NCBI GenBank assembly: GCA_963281155.1
Contig: CAUJLY010000001.1
Span: 5,332,001-5,396,000, forward strand
Direction: 5' to 3'
Origin: Rhabditophanes sp. KR3021
Lineage: Eukaryota; Nematoda; Chromadorea; Rhabditida; Alloionematidae
DNA: 64,000 nucleotides
Below are positions 10,118-21,384 of the stretch, piece after piece. Each line of letters starts with the position of its first letter. Positions within the stretch are counted from its first letter, which is position 1. The notes beneath the pieces were generated by a model. The model was not told where the DNA came from, did no database searches, and saw only the letters and a program-made list of their open reading frames with translations. The position numbers were made by a program, and so were the translations under genes.

Positions 10118-12737
10118 ATGTTAACTCTGCAATTTAAACTCTTTATAATTGTGAAGATCACTATTTTTAGAAATATCGGTAAGTTTTAAACCCACATATG
10201 TAAATGCCTTACTAACATACAACTACGTGAATGTTTCAGATTCGTGTCAAACATTTCCTCAAGAATGGGCAAAATTGAGTGCTACTCCGATATTTCAAAG
10301 ACAAAGTGTAGAAGAAGTAAAACCACTACCTTCATTATTAGCTTCAAGTCAATATACTTTGATTCCCAACATCTTTTTGCCTCAAACTCCTGCTCCTCAA
10401 GTGTCAAATATTGTTTCACAAGATAGTAGTGCGATTAAGTCGATTGATGAGTTGAATTGCTTTGAATTTGATGAAAATTGTTCCTGGAAGAACATAGACG
10501 GTCTGTTAATTGACGAACTTGACTGGTTTCAAGGAAATGGATTTATGGACGAAAGCAAATTAGAAATAGCAACAGGATCTTCAACAAAACCAACAGGCTA
10601 TTATGGAATTGTGGCCACGGAGAAGCAGGAATTGCCCCAAAACCGAGCTGTTTTAGTGTCTAGCATCATAGAATGTCTGTCGGGAACTGCCACTTTAAAA
10701 TTTAAGTAAGTAACTAATGCCAACTGAAGCATTAAGACAAAACATTTAAGGTATTGGACGAGTCCCAATGTTCAACTATTTGTTTGTATTAAACGAATAT
10801 CACAATTATACCCTGATTATGATTATTGCAGTCCTGCAATAGAAAATGGGGATCCAGGTCCAGCCTTAGTTTCAGTTCCGGATACAAACAAAGAAGCATT
10901 TCAAATATTCATTAGAGCAGAAAATTTTATTTTTAAAAGTGGTAATATGGCCGGTGGTTTTGCAATTTTAGATGACATAGAATTTGAAGGAAGTTTATGT
11001 GAAACTGAAAGCATGCAGAAAACACTAAAATTGGCAAATAGGGCAATTAAGACGTTCTTTCCATCATTTCATTTACAAAAAGATGAACGCCCTCGACGCC
11101 TTAAAGCCGGTTCCATAAATACAGCCTGTGAAGTATTGACTTGTAATTTTGAAAGCAATGATATTTGCGTTAATTATGTATTAACTGGAGGTTGGGAAAT
11201 AACAAAAGGAACATTTAAAAACATTCTCCGTGATGCAAGTCAAGATCGCTCCAATTTCGAAAACTTGGAAGGATTTTATGCTTTTATCGAAGGTTTTTTC
11301 CTACCTACGATGGCTCTAACTAATTTTTTTGTTTTAGGTATTTAAAACAACAAAATTTATTATGCACAAGTTAAAAAGAAATACCATTAGAAGATATTTT
11401 GGTAAAAGTTGTTTAAGAGCCAATTCGCTAATTCTCGTGGCAATGTCAGGATGTTTCAGATGCATCACTTGATTTGATTGTCCTGAATCGTCGACATTAG
11501 TTAGTCCACGTCGCATACCAAACATTATAGCATACTCCAAACCAAGAGCTTGAGATTTGAAATTACCAGTCTCGTTAAGACTGATGACACTTTGTGAAAA
11601 TGTCTTTTTAATCTCATAGACTTCATGCTTATTGACAAGATCATTGTAAGAGGCATTCCCCAATGCTTCAACTGTGTCTTCACCCGCCAATAACAAAAAT
11701 GTTGCCATCCGATTTGTAGCAGAATTTCAATTCAAGTAACATCATCAGGCCTAAACACTCAGACAATTTTTGACTAACTTCAAGTCTTTATTTTGAGTGT
11801 AGTTAACAATCAAACTTAGATATTGACTAGTTTGAGGAGCAGTACATTTCTTTTCACCCTCAATCACCACACTTTTCCTCTTTCTCTTACTTTTGAGGAC
11901 TTCTAAACTTGTGAGAGAACCCATCAAGATCGAATTATATAGTGTTCCAGTATAGCCAATTTTTTCAATACTTTCCACAAAGGATTCGCCATAAGTGACA
12001 GAAGAGGATTTGAGAATGGTTCCTTGTTTAATATTCTTTTGCACTCTTCCACGCACAAATCAAATTCTTCTTTTAGACCAATGACTCGATACTCTTTTGT
12101 CGTTATTCTTTTCAATTGGTCACTTAAAACGTTGGCATAATCTAAAATTTGATTAAAAAGGTTGATTGTGATACTTTCCTTCATCTTGACAGTTGGTTGT
12201 GCTTCTTGTTAAACTTGGTGTCACGTCTAAGTTCGGCATTTTTTAGACTTTTCATCATAACTATTATTATCTTTCCTAAGCATTCCAATTCTAACTGGTA
12301 AATCAAAAATACCTAATGCCACAAAACAGTCAAAAGAAACTCATTTTCCAAAAACATTGTTGAGATACTTATGCATAAATTCAAATAATGTTGTTTTATT
12401 TATTGAAGGTCCACAAGAATTTAGTAGACTAACAACCCAAAGTTTCATACTCGAAGATGAGGTCTATTTCATGTTTAGTTACCACAAAGGATCATCTCTG
12501 AGCAATTTAAAAGTCATATCAAAATTACGAGATAAAGCACACGAAGAAATTATTTACGAAAGCCCTTTTGGTCTATTTGTAAGTAACTCATGGATCCGTG
12601 AAGGAAGACTACTAACGCCTGGAGAATATGATTATTTGGCTATTGAAGTCACCAATCTCCCCAAACAAACAGTAATCGCTATCGATGAGTGGCTTTTGCT
12701 AACTGTACAGAAAAAAGATTTATATTGTCATATTTAA
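10118..12737 (+). CDS. Secreted two-MAM-domain protein
   Basis: Four exons, 10118-10178, 10240-10705, 10832-11292 and 12409-12737, total 1317 nt, 438 residues. Exon 1 encodes a hydrophobic leader (MLTLQFKLFIIVKITIF). Two MAM (meprin/A5/mu) domains follow. The first starts around ELNCFEFDENCSWKN, with the typical GGFAILDDIEFEG closing strand. The second starts at CNFESNDICVNYV and ends at VIAIDEWLL. MAM domains are extracellular adhesion and oligomerisation modules. No protease, phosphatase or transmembrane part is seen, so it is probably a secreted matrix or cuticle-associated protein. The last intron (1116 nt) is exceptional in size and carries antisense debris. Confidence 0.8.
11334..12260 (-). 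pseudogene. Decayed antisense coding sequence in the MAM gene's last intron
   Basis: Minus-strand pieces with protein-like composition cover most of the 11293-12408 intron. They run from about 12260 (MMKSLKNAELRRDTKF), through 12184-11924 (NLFNQILDYANVLSDQLKR) and 12056-11751, to 11708-11334 (ALKQLLPKYLLMVF). They lie in different frames with stops between them, so the sequence is broken. I do not recognise the parent family. It is antisense to its host, like the material in the kinase and Raptor introns. Confidence 0.4.
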
Positions 12738-12832
12738 AATAATAACAAACTACCTTTATTACTTTTAGCTATTTATTTATTGTAATAATAACAAATTACC
12801 TTTATTATTTTTAACTATTTATTTATTATGAT
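12735..12832. repeat. Short tandem duplication in the MAM gene 3' region
   Basis: Two adjacent units of about 48 nt, each reading approximately taataacaaa(c/t)taccttt followed by attact/attatttttaactatttatttatt. They lie directly after the stop codon. Confidence 0.6.
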
Positions 12833-12922
12833 GGTGTAAGGGTATTTATTGTAATATATTCAAGTTGATCCAACAATTGAAACAGTTGATTATTAAAAAT
12901 ACAAGTTTTGGAGGTTTCTTGT

Positions 12923-13137
12923 TTAACGTTTTCTGCCGAAGAAATGTACGTTATCATGTGATGAATAATGATGATGATAATCATGGTGATAATCGTGGTG
13001 ATGTCTATAAGGGTCTTTGTGTTTATGCAAATCTTTAAATTTACTTACAAGTTTTCATAATGAGGAAAATGGTGGTGCTGAGCATTAATCCAAACAAATA
13101 TAAGGCAAAGAATAAGAACAAATAGCTTGTTAAACAT
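12923..13137 (-). CDS. His/Tyr-rich secreted peptide ending in GRKR
   Basis: Two exons, 13137-13049 and 13004-12923, joined across a 44-nt intron (gtaagt...tatag), give 56 residues. The product has a signal peptide (MFNKLFVLILCLIFVWINA) and a mature part dominated by His and Tyr (for example HHHDYHHDYHHHYSS). It ends in VHFFGRKR. His-rich secreted peptides can bind metal ions or act as antimicrobials. The terminal Gly-Arg-Lys-Arg looks like an amidation-plus-dibasic processing signal. It is head-to-head with the gene at 13284, with 146 nt between the starts, so the two may share a promoter. Too short for standard ORF scans. Confidence 0.7.
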
Positions 13138-13283
13138 GTTATTGTAAATTAACCTGCTATATCTTACATTTTAACCCTATATATAGAAAATTATTTTCGT
13201 CACACAATCCGAAAACGCGTTTTTAGCTGAAATATTAAAGTATATTTAACGAATAATACAATAAGTCTAATCATTTAATAATA

Positions 13284-13526
13284 ATGTTTATTACAAATCC
13301 TTTGTTCCTACTTGTTTTGACGATAGTTTTACCTATCGTATTAGCTCATGGAGGTGGTGGAGGATTGTTTAACATGAATTTGTTTGGAAGCCGGAGAAGG
13401 TATGATAGTTCGTCTCACGAACATTATCGCGGACACGGGTAAATTAATTGTGATATCCATCCAGATAAGTGTGTAATATAATCTTTTAGTCATTATAACA
13501 GACATTATGGTAGAGCGAAGCAATGA
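13284..13526 (+). CDS. Gly/His-rich secreted peptide
   Basis: Two exons, 13284-13438 and 13490-13526, give 63 residues across a 51-nt intron. A signal peptide (MFITNPLFLLVLTIVLPIVLA) is followed by HGGGGG, then FGSRRRYDSSS and a His/Tyr/Arg-rich tail ending in AKQ. Without splicing the frame stops at 13442; splicing extends it with composition of the same kind (HYNRHYG), which supports the intron. It is divergent from the His-rich peptide gene at 12923-13137 and shares an FG(S)R(R/K)R motif with it, so the pair probably arose by duplication. Confidence 0.7.
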
Positions 13527-13638
13527 ATGAATCACTATACAAAAATGGAAATACAAATGCAATAAAATTAGGCAATTTATTAAAAACAACAATATAACAA
13601 AGTTTAGTATATTTACCATAACAATAAACAGTTAACAA

Positions 13639-15133
13639 TTAATTAATTTGATCTAAATTATGTAAGGTCACCGTTTGGCCATTATATCTGACCAAAAGTT
13701 GGATATTCAAAGGTTGATTCATCAAGTTCTGTATAATATTATTAACGGACCTTTCCATTTCTACAATATTTTGACCATCCTTACCAATAACTAGTTTTGG
13801 CCATCTTTTCTTTGAACAATGAATTTCTACAATAATATTTAAATTATCATTATCAAATGACCAATCCATTATCTTGAGGTTTATTCCATACCCAACTTCG
13901 GAGGGAAGTCGATTCAAACATTCTGCTTTGATTTGGTCCAAGCATATGTCTTTAGGATTTTTGGTTGTGACAGTTGATGATGTAGACACGAATTCTCCAA
14001 CAAGAGCTTGATCCGTTAAATGTGTTCTGAGTGAGTCGATTCCTTCACTTGTCAATGAACTGACAAAAAACACAGATTTAAAATGAGACCATCCTCGAAT
14101 TTGGGAAAATAAATGTTTTGTTTCTGACCATGAACATTTATGTAATGGCTTTGCAACAACTTTTCTAAATACAAAGTATTACATACAGATACAAAACTCT
14201 TAAGCAATAAATAGTTCATTTCGAATAATACACAATTACACATGAAAATTTAGCTAGTTAATTACTAAACTTACTTTAAATTATCTTTCCATTCCTCATC
14301 CATGTTATCATACTCGCAATTATTGTTTACATATAGGGGTAACCCATCCCGGCTTTCGTCTACCACTTTCTTTTCATCAATTTTTCCTAGTTTGCCAAAA
14401 TTTACTCTCTTTGATGTGATTTTCTTCTTATCCACCTGATTGTTTGTTAAAATTTTAACTAATGGTAACAGTTGAGGTCTTTGATTAATAAGATCGACTT
14501 TGTTCAAAACCAAGGATGCCGGTATATGATTGTATCTATTTAGAAGATGCAATATGCGGTGGTGAATGTAATCTCCTAAAAAGTCAAACAAATTATTATA
14601 TTATAACTAAAATAATTATGTGTTTTTAATCTTATAATAATTGATGCAAAGTTGCGTAAATATGCCATTTCAAGTTTAAGATTATAATTTACTCTATCTT
14701 AAATCAACTTGCCAGTATGTGTGCAGTCCTGGACCACGAGGATATATTCGGCCTTTGACAATGCTCTTTCAGGATCGGTTAGAATATAACTGTTCTCATC
14801 GGATGCTACTTTGCTGGCATGTTGAATTCCGACTAAACCCGGCGAATCAACAACCATCAATTGTACATTTTTCTCTGTAAAAAATGCAGTCAGATTTCTC
14901 TTCGTTGTATCCATTCTTTTACTAACAGCGGCAACTTCCGCTTGTACCAACTGGTTTGTTAATAGTGATTTTCCTACATTTGGCGCTCCAATAATTGCAA
15001 TCTTTAAAACTTTGGTTTCTTCTTCTTTAGCTGGATATTTAAATCTACTTGGAGTGTTTTCGAAAAAACTTTTAGGCACTCCCGATGGTTTGTAGGTAGA
15101 AAAATTGCGTGCTATGGAGACTATTAATCGCAT
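13639..15133 (-). CDS. ERAL1: Era-like mitochondrial GTPase (ERAL1)
   Basis: Three exons, 15133-14713, 14575-14275 and 14164-13639, give 415 residues (human 437). The Arg/Ser-rich N terminus fits a mitochondrial presequence. G motifs are GAPNVGKSLL (G1), DTTKRN (G2), DSPGLVG (G3) and NKVD (G4), and VSSLTSEG fits the expected place of G5. The C-terminal domain is the Era KH domain, including LVIGKDGQNI, which in the family binds 12S rRNA during small mitoribosomal subunit assembly. A poorly conserved insert (about residues 190-245) separates G4 from G5. The first intron begins with GC rather than GT (gcaagt), the only donor that keeps the frame. Confidence 0.9.
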
Positions 15134-15447
15134 GACTACATATTTAAGGCAAATAATTAATAAAATAAGAAGAAATTAAAATATCAAACCAAAGATAATG
15201 GATAGTGTTCAAAAAGTGTAATCAAAATAACTTTATTAGAAATATCAAAATATTAGTTGAAACAATTTAAATGTTACGATCAAATTTTGTTAATTGAATT
15301 TATTTCCAAAATACGTACCTGTTCAAAAGGTTAGATGTACATTATGGTAAGTCACGGTGAGCAAGTAGTTAAATATTATATGCAATAATAATCTATAAAT
15401 AAACTTTAAAATATTTACATTGTCTAAGTAGGCACTTTGTAATTGAA
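15134..15447. other. Intergenic between ERAL1 and Raptor 3' end
   Basis: AT-rich sequence with no coding signal. It separates the ERAL1 start from the Raptor stop; both genes are on the minus strand. Confidence 0.4.
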
Positions 15448-18400
15448 TTACGTTGTAAAATAGTCATTGATTCCATGGCATGATAAGTTGCAATCAGAAC
15501 CAAATACTGAGTACAAAACACGATTTGGATGAAATTCTCCATACATGTTACCGGATTTTCTTATATTGTCCTGTAGCTTAACTTTTGTCAAGGCTTTTTT
15601 GCCAGAAATATCATAAATATGACATGTTGATACGTCCGTAATACAACCTATCAGTTGGGAAGATTTTTGAACAAAAATATTTTTTAATTGCACTTTTGTT
15701 GGAACAGACGAACGGGTAGGCGAGAATAATGTTTTAGCAAAATTGAGATTTGAAGGGGCGCGAGTATTTAATTGAACAGTTTGTAAGAGTTCTTCGCAAA
15801 CATTAAAACTTACAACCGGTTCCTAAGAAAGTTATAAAATTGGTAATTTGATACAATAAAACTTACTTTGAATGATCTAGGATCATATACTTTAATATCC
15901 CCATTTGATGATCCACCAACAACAAGAACACGTTGATTTCCTGATACCAAAGATACTCCTGTGATTGGAGAGCAAAAATCTTTGATGTGCATGATTCTTG
16001 ATTTTGATTCTCCAGTTCTAGTGTCATATATGGCAACAGTAGTATCACGTGACCCACATGCAATCAAATAGTCATCAAGATTTCCTGACAGAGTAGTAAT
16101 TTGTCTTGAATTTGAGGGAAAGTTTATATCTTGCCTTGATTTACCTGTTGTCATGAGATTGTTAATAACATTAAACATATATTCAAATTTAGTATATTAA
16201 AACTTTTTGTCACAATTTTGCCAGGAAAGATAATATGGTTTCAAAACTAGCTTAAGGATCATTTGTCATTTCATTTTTGTAACGAGACCAATACGTGTTA
16301 TTAAGATTTATATTGTTCTCATATTAATCCTAATATTTTGGGCTAATAAGATCAACTTCACTGAGTTCTATTTAACTACGACGGGTGTGAAGATAGAAGA
16401 ACTTGTCATACCAAAAGCCCAATGATGTGTCGTATGAAGCAGAATTCACTCAGCTTGATGTACCAGATAAATCGACCAGTTTGGGCAGAAAGAGAATGAT
16501 AAGTAATGATGGTGTTAATATTATAAAGACATGAGCAATCTAATTTGGATGCCTTTGTGAAATTGTATGACAATGTGGATCAATCTTATTTGGTAGCAAC
16601 AAATGAATCTATCAAGCAGTATTTCAAGCTTGAATTGAACATGGTCAGACGTATCATTGACTGCTACGATCTCCCTGAAGTGTTCGATGAGGATATACAG
16701 ATCAATACTCGTCAAGTGGTAAAGCAAGCTATCAACAACGTGGAATTTTTACCTGATCCTACTACTATTGGACCTATCATTGCAAAGTTTAAAACAATAA
16801 TCAAAGATAATGCATTATCTCTTATTTCCTGATAGGTGATGTCTTATGGATCTTATTTCAAATCAATTGTTGTAAAAATAGATGTTTCTTCTAAAGATGT
16901 GGCTGAAAACTTAGAGTACTTGGATGACCAAGTTATGAATATCGATCACGGTAAATGCTTTTTTTGAGAAAGTATACAAGCTTTTGCCAGCTAGTGCCCA
17001 ACTAATTGGTCACCATATCACTGAGAAGATGTTTGCTCTTAAAGTTTAAATTCCTTCTGACTTTTGATACATTTTTATGTCTATTTTTTAATAAACTTGT
17101 GTACCTGTTGTCATATCCCAAAGCCTGATGCATCCAACATTTCCAGAGGCAATTAATACTCCAGATCTTTGATCCCAACTAAAACAAATATCATTAATGT
17201 CTTTAAAATAAATATGATTGATGTGTTAGAATAAATAATATTAGTATCTTTAAAATAAATAACGTTAATATCTTTAGAATATATTAAAGATAGTAATTAT
17301 ATCCAAATAACTTACTCATAATATGTAGTATTTGGAATTAAGGTTTCCTTATCTTTTTTGTTGCTAACATTGATACGATCTTTGTCGTTGAAAACATAGG
17401 AAGCTGTTAGCATTTGACTGTCTCGATTTAATTCATGCGAGTGAATGGAATATCCTGGATCAAATACTTTAAATAAACCTTCGTGAGATCCAGAAATGAC
17501 CATTTCCCGTGTTGTCTCATTAATTACCATCAATTTTGACATATCGTTTGAGGTAAAGGCATCATTTTTGACAGGGATGATACGTTTTGTTCTGGAAGAA
17601 TAATGAGCACTATATGGCATTTCCCAGTCGATAATCCTAATAGAATTAGCGTCTGAACAATACAAATGAGGGCGGATGTTACTGAAAGCCATGCAATGGA
17701 TTTTTTTGTCTGCTTTAATTGAGAATTTGATTTTGTCAGCCGTTGCACGAGAGCTCTTTAATTTTTCAGAGTCTTGACTTCCTTTTTGCCTCAAACCATT
17801 AGACATATGATCAGCCCAGTCAGATGGAATTGAATGATCTACAATTTTTTCCGAAACAAAACAAACTGCTGGGTCTCGTGCTAAATCCATCCCTAAATCA
17901 ATTGATTTGGATGAGTCATTGTCATTTTTTGATTCATTAGGAGATCCTCTGTGCGCTGAATTTTTAATCCAGCCCATATTCAAGTCATCCAAAATAGGTT
18001 CTTTAAATTTGTTGGCGCATCTTTCAATGAAATCAGTCTTAACAAGAGCTTGATGTTTTTGCCCACTGTCGTTTTCCTCAATTTTAATGGTAGTAGCTAT
18101 TTTGGCGAATACTCTTCTTTTAGGCGTATATCCCATATTATCACCAGAAGACAGTGGTACGTCATACGCATCGGCTGGAGAATTTCCATTTGAAATATCT
18201 CCCTTAGTTTCATCCGTCCCATTTTCACTATTGGTTGAGCATTGAGAAACTTGACGAATACGTCTGTGGATAGCCGGTGTACTGGGAGAACCGATTGAAA
18301 ATTTAGCAGATGGATTCCCATTTTTTTCGTCACTTAAAGCTTCATGTTCAGCTACCTTGACAAGCGAAGAAACGTGTGTCGAGTAATTTCCATTACTTCT

Positions 18401-21063
18401 ATTGAATGTTCCAAGAAAGTTTGAATCCGAACTCATGGTACTTGTTTTTCTTCTTGCCATCTGACTGTCTTCAACTTTTTGTTTAACATATTCAAATAAA
18501 GTCATAGCCATGTCTTCCACTTTTTCAACAGGATCTAATGAGAGCTTCAAAATTGACAACCAAACTCTTTCCAAGGGTTCATTAAATGTCTTTGATGTGA
18601 TTTCTTCAATTTGCACTAAGATCTGTCTTTTCAGATGTTTTTTCTTTTCATCTATGTTTCCGTACTCTGATGACTCCTCAATTATGGAATTAATTGAGCC
18701 TACGCTGTCGCTACTTCTGACTCTCTCGGAAATGGTAGATAAATTGTTCCTTGCATTTGTTCTATTGAAAAAGGAAGAACTTCTAACGATGAATCCTTTT
18801 ATTCCATTAGGACTATGCCTATCAAGATCAGGCAAACTAGCATTCGAACTCGGCATCTGAACATTTGAAGGAGAGAGTGGAGAAAGCGAAGATCCAAGGC
18901 CGCCATCACTAGTGAAACTATGGACACGGGTTTTTTTGTTTAGCTTTTCAAACAATTTAACAAATCTAGACTCAAAATCCATGACGAACCATTGGATGGC
19001 AACAACTAATTCAGACCTAACAAGTTCACTTCCATCATAAGTACATTTTTTGCAGAGTTTATCGCAAATTTCGTGGTCAATTGTGCTGGCATGTTCATTG
19101 TAAGTAGACTTATTACGGACAAAACACCCGAGAGCATAAACAGCTGCTGCTCTTACTTCTGGTATGTCATCATCCACAAGGTCCAAGACTTTTCCATAGG
19201 CAACAATACGAACAGCCTGCCACCTGGCATCATTGCAATCTGCCCATAATCTCCCTAATCCAACCAACAGCCACAAGATCAGCATTTTAGCATTATTTAT
19301 TCCCGGATCAGCAAATAATTCCAAACAAATTGATACGTAATTGTTGTCCGTCAGTATTTTTTGAGCCCTTGAATCTTCGTTTAGAATCAAGGTCGAAATG
19401 ACAAAGGCTGGCACCATCTTGAAATTAATGTCCATTTCTTGGTCTTGGAGAATGTTTGTGAAATATGTGTATCTTTTTTCCTTCAGCAAATCTTCTTTGT
19501 GAGCTGGAAAGACCGCTAGTATTTTGGCCCAAATAAAAGTTAGCCAAGTTCTAATTTCAGCATTGAAGCATTGCAGCAACTTTAATACGTATGGAAAACA
19601 CCCAACATCAATGGCCGACTTGACAGCTTTTTCACCTAAATCTAAGAAACGCGCCATCAATTCCAATGCACTGACGCGGTGAGCTTGACTGAGCAATACT
19701 TGTAAAATAACAGGCAACTGTTGAGGCTGGAAGCTTGTTCTGTCATTGTGTTTTAACCACACTTTAAAGGCATCCAGTTGCTCCATGAAGAAACTAGAAA
19801 ATTGATATTCGTAATCTACGACCTTTTCGGGACACTTGGTCTTCATGAGTAAGTTGTGCTTAAGATACGTTTTTGTAAACAATTCTTTGCGAGACGGCCA
19901 AACCCAGTGATCGAAGTCAGGTACTTCCCTAGTTTCGTACAATTTCATTAAGCACATGTCTAAAGCATGATCCCATGCTCTCCATAGTTCGTGCTTATCG
20001 GTTGGTGGTAATTCAGGAACTGATACAGCATTGCAATGAAAAGCCTTCATTACACGCGTTGCTAATAAAAAGGACCTAAAAAGAGAAGCAACCAACAGAT
20101 CTTCGCGGAAAAACTTTTGAAAGAGTGTTTTAGGTATGGTAGTAAAGGCAATTGTGTCTGTTATCGCAGTAAACACCCAATTTAACTCTCCCAACAAAGT
20201 TCTTCTATCTGATAAAGCACCGGGTAAATTCTCGATCAAATGCATTCCATATCTTTCACGCAACTCAGGATGCAAGTACAAATGGATGAATAAGGAAGTT
20301 TGGACGGGGAATGTCAAGCATTGTGTGAAGATATCAACAGGCACTTCTGAATCAATCGGCAGATTTTCCTCCGCCCCGCAGGCAGCTAAATGTATTGTTT
20401 CTTTATTCCATTCATGGAAAAGACTTATTTGAGCAGCCATAGGTAATGTAGCAAAATCGTCTTTTAAGGCTCCATTATTTTCCTTATCTTGACCTACTCT
20501 CTTATCAAATTGTTTCTTTCTTTCAACTAAATGTTCTTTCAATTCAGCTTCACTGAATTTTGTCATTTTTTCGGGGACTTTGCCCGATTGATGCATGTCC
20601 CATATATACACAGAAGGAGATTTCATCCAAGACATCATCTCCAACACATTTAATGGAATATACTTAGTAATATGCCTATCAAAAACCCATACTTCTCCAT
20701 TATCAGTCGGAAGCGGCACGCCGAACCCATTGTAATAAACCAATACACGTTCTTCTTTAGCATTACGACGTATTCCAACCAGTAGTTTTTTTACTTCTTC
20801 CGTCGTGGTATCACATACCATGCGATATCTAAAAAAGCAATGAAAATATTGCTGAAAAAAGTGACTTACCTTGCACGAGGTTGTAAACGCTCAAAATTCT
20901 TTTGAATAGCACTTGCAATCTTTTGGGATAATTTGGGTCCGCCACATCCTGATGACACATCGTAGCCCGCCAGTTTCCTTGAGTCAATTCCAGCTTTGGG
21001 CGCCCCTGGTGGTTCAGTGCCTATGTTCAAAGATAGAATCAAAGCTACAGAAACTGTCCTCAT
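15448..21063 (-). CDS. RPTOR: Raptor, mTORC1 scaffold
   Basis: Five exons, 21063-20870, 20828-17316, 17178-17105, 16144-15867 and 15822-15448, total 4434 nt, 1477 residues (human 1335). The N-terminal RNC/caspase-like domain contains RRNAKEERVLVYYNGFGVPLP and NGEVWVFDRH. It is followed by PLGELNWVFTAITDT-type sequence, HEAT repeats (FIWAKILAV, PEVRAAAVYALGCFV), a long Ser-rich linker and a C-terminal WD40 propeller. Raptor recruits TOS-motif substrates to TOR. The first ~50 residues of the human protein have no counterpart here, so either the start is shorter or a 5' exon was missed. One intron is 960 nt while the others are 41-137 nt. Confidence 0.95.
16155..17090 (+). pseudogene. Antisense coding-like insertion in a Raptor intron
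   Basis: The plus strand of the 16145-17104 intron carries a 95-codon open frame (16545-16832, containing LELNMVRRIIDCYDLPEVF and LPDPTTIGPIIAKFKTII). Beyond stops, it continues with pieces such as SYGSYFKSIVVKIDVSSKD and LPASAQLIGHHITEKMF up to about 17048. An aataaa signal follows near 17089, about a dozen bases before the right-hand 13-nt direct repeat. The arrangement looks like an inserted gene copy that has decayed. I do not recognise the family. Confidence 0.45.
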
Positions 21064-21384
21064 ATTCAAAGTTTTTTAGCAGTCAAATTTAACAATACTA
21101 ACATTCAACAAATTTAACAAATCAAATAAAGGAATCCTATTCTGAAATTAAAATGAAGCATTAAAATTGATTCTCTAAACTAATCAACCCCTTCCTATAC
21201 AACGCCATTCCAACCATGTATGTGTGTCCAACCAAGATTTTATCCGCATTTGGAAAATAGACACCTAGACAACAGTTCAAACTAGTATCTATTTAAACAA
21301 ATGCTTTTCTGACCATCTTTAAAAGTTTCCTCTTTGCATATTTATAATATTGTTATTTTATTTTATTGTCTATTATTTTAGCTA
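21064..21384. other. Divergent promoter region between Raptor and SRRT
   Basis: 321 nt between the Raptor start (minus strand) and the SRRT start (plus strand). An acceptor-like tattattttag ends 3-4 nt before the SRRT ATG and may be a trans-splice site. Confidence 0.45.
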
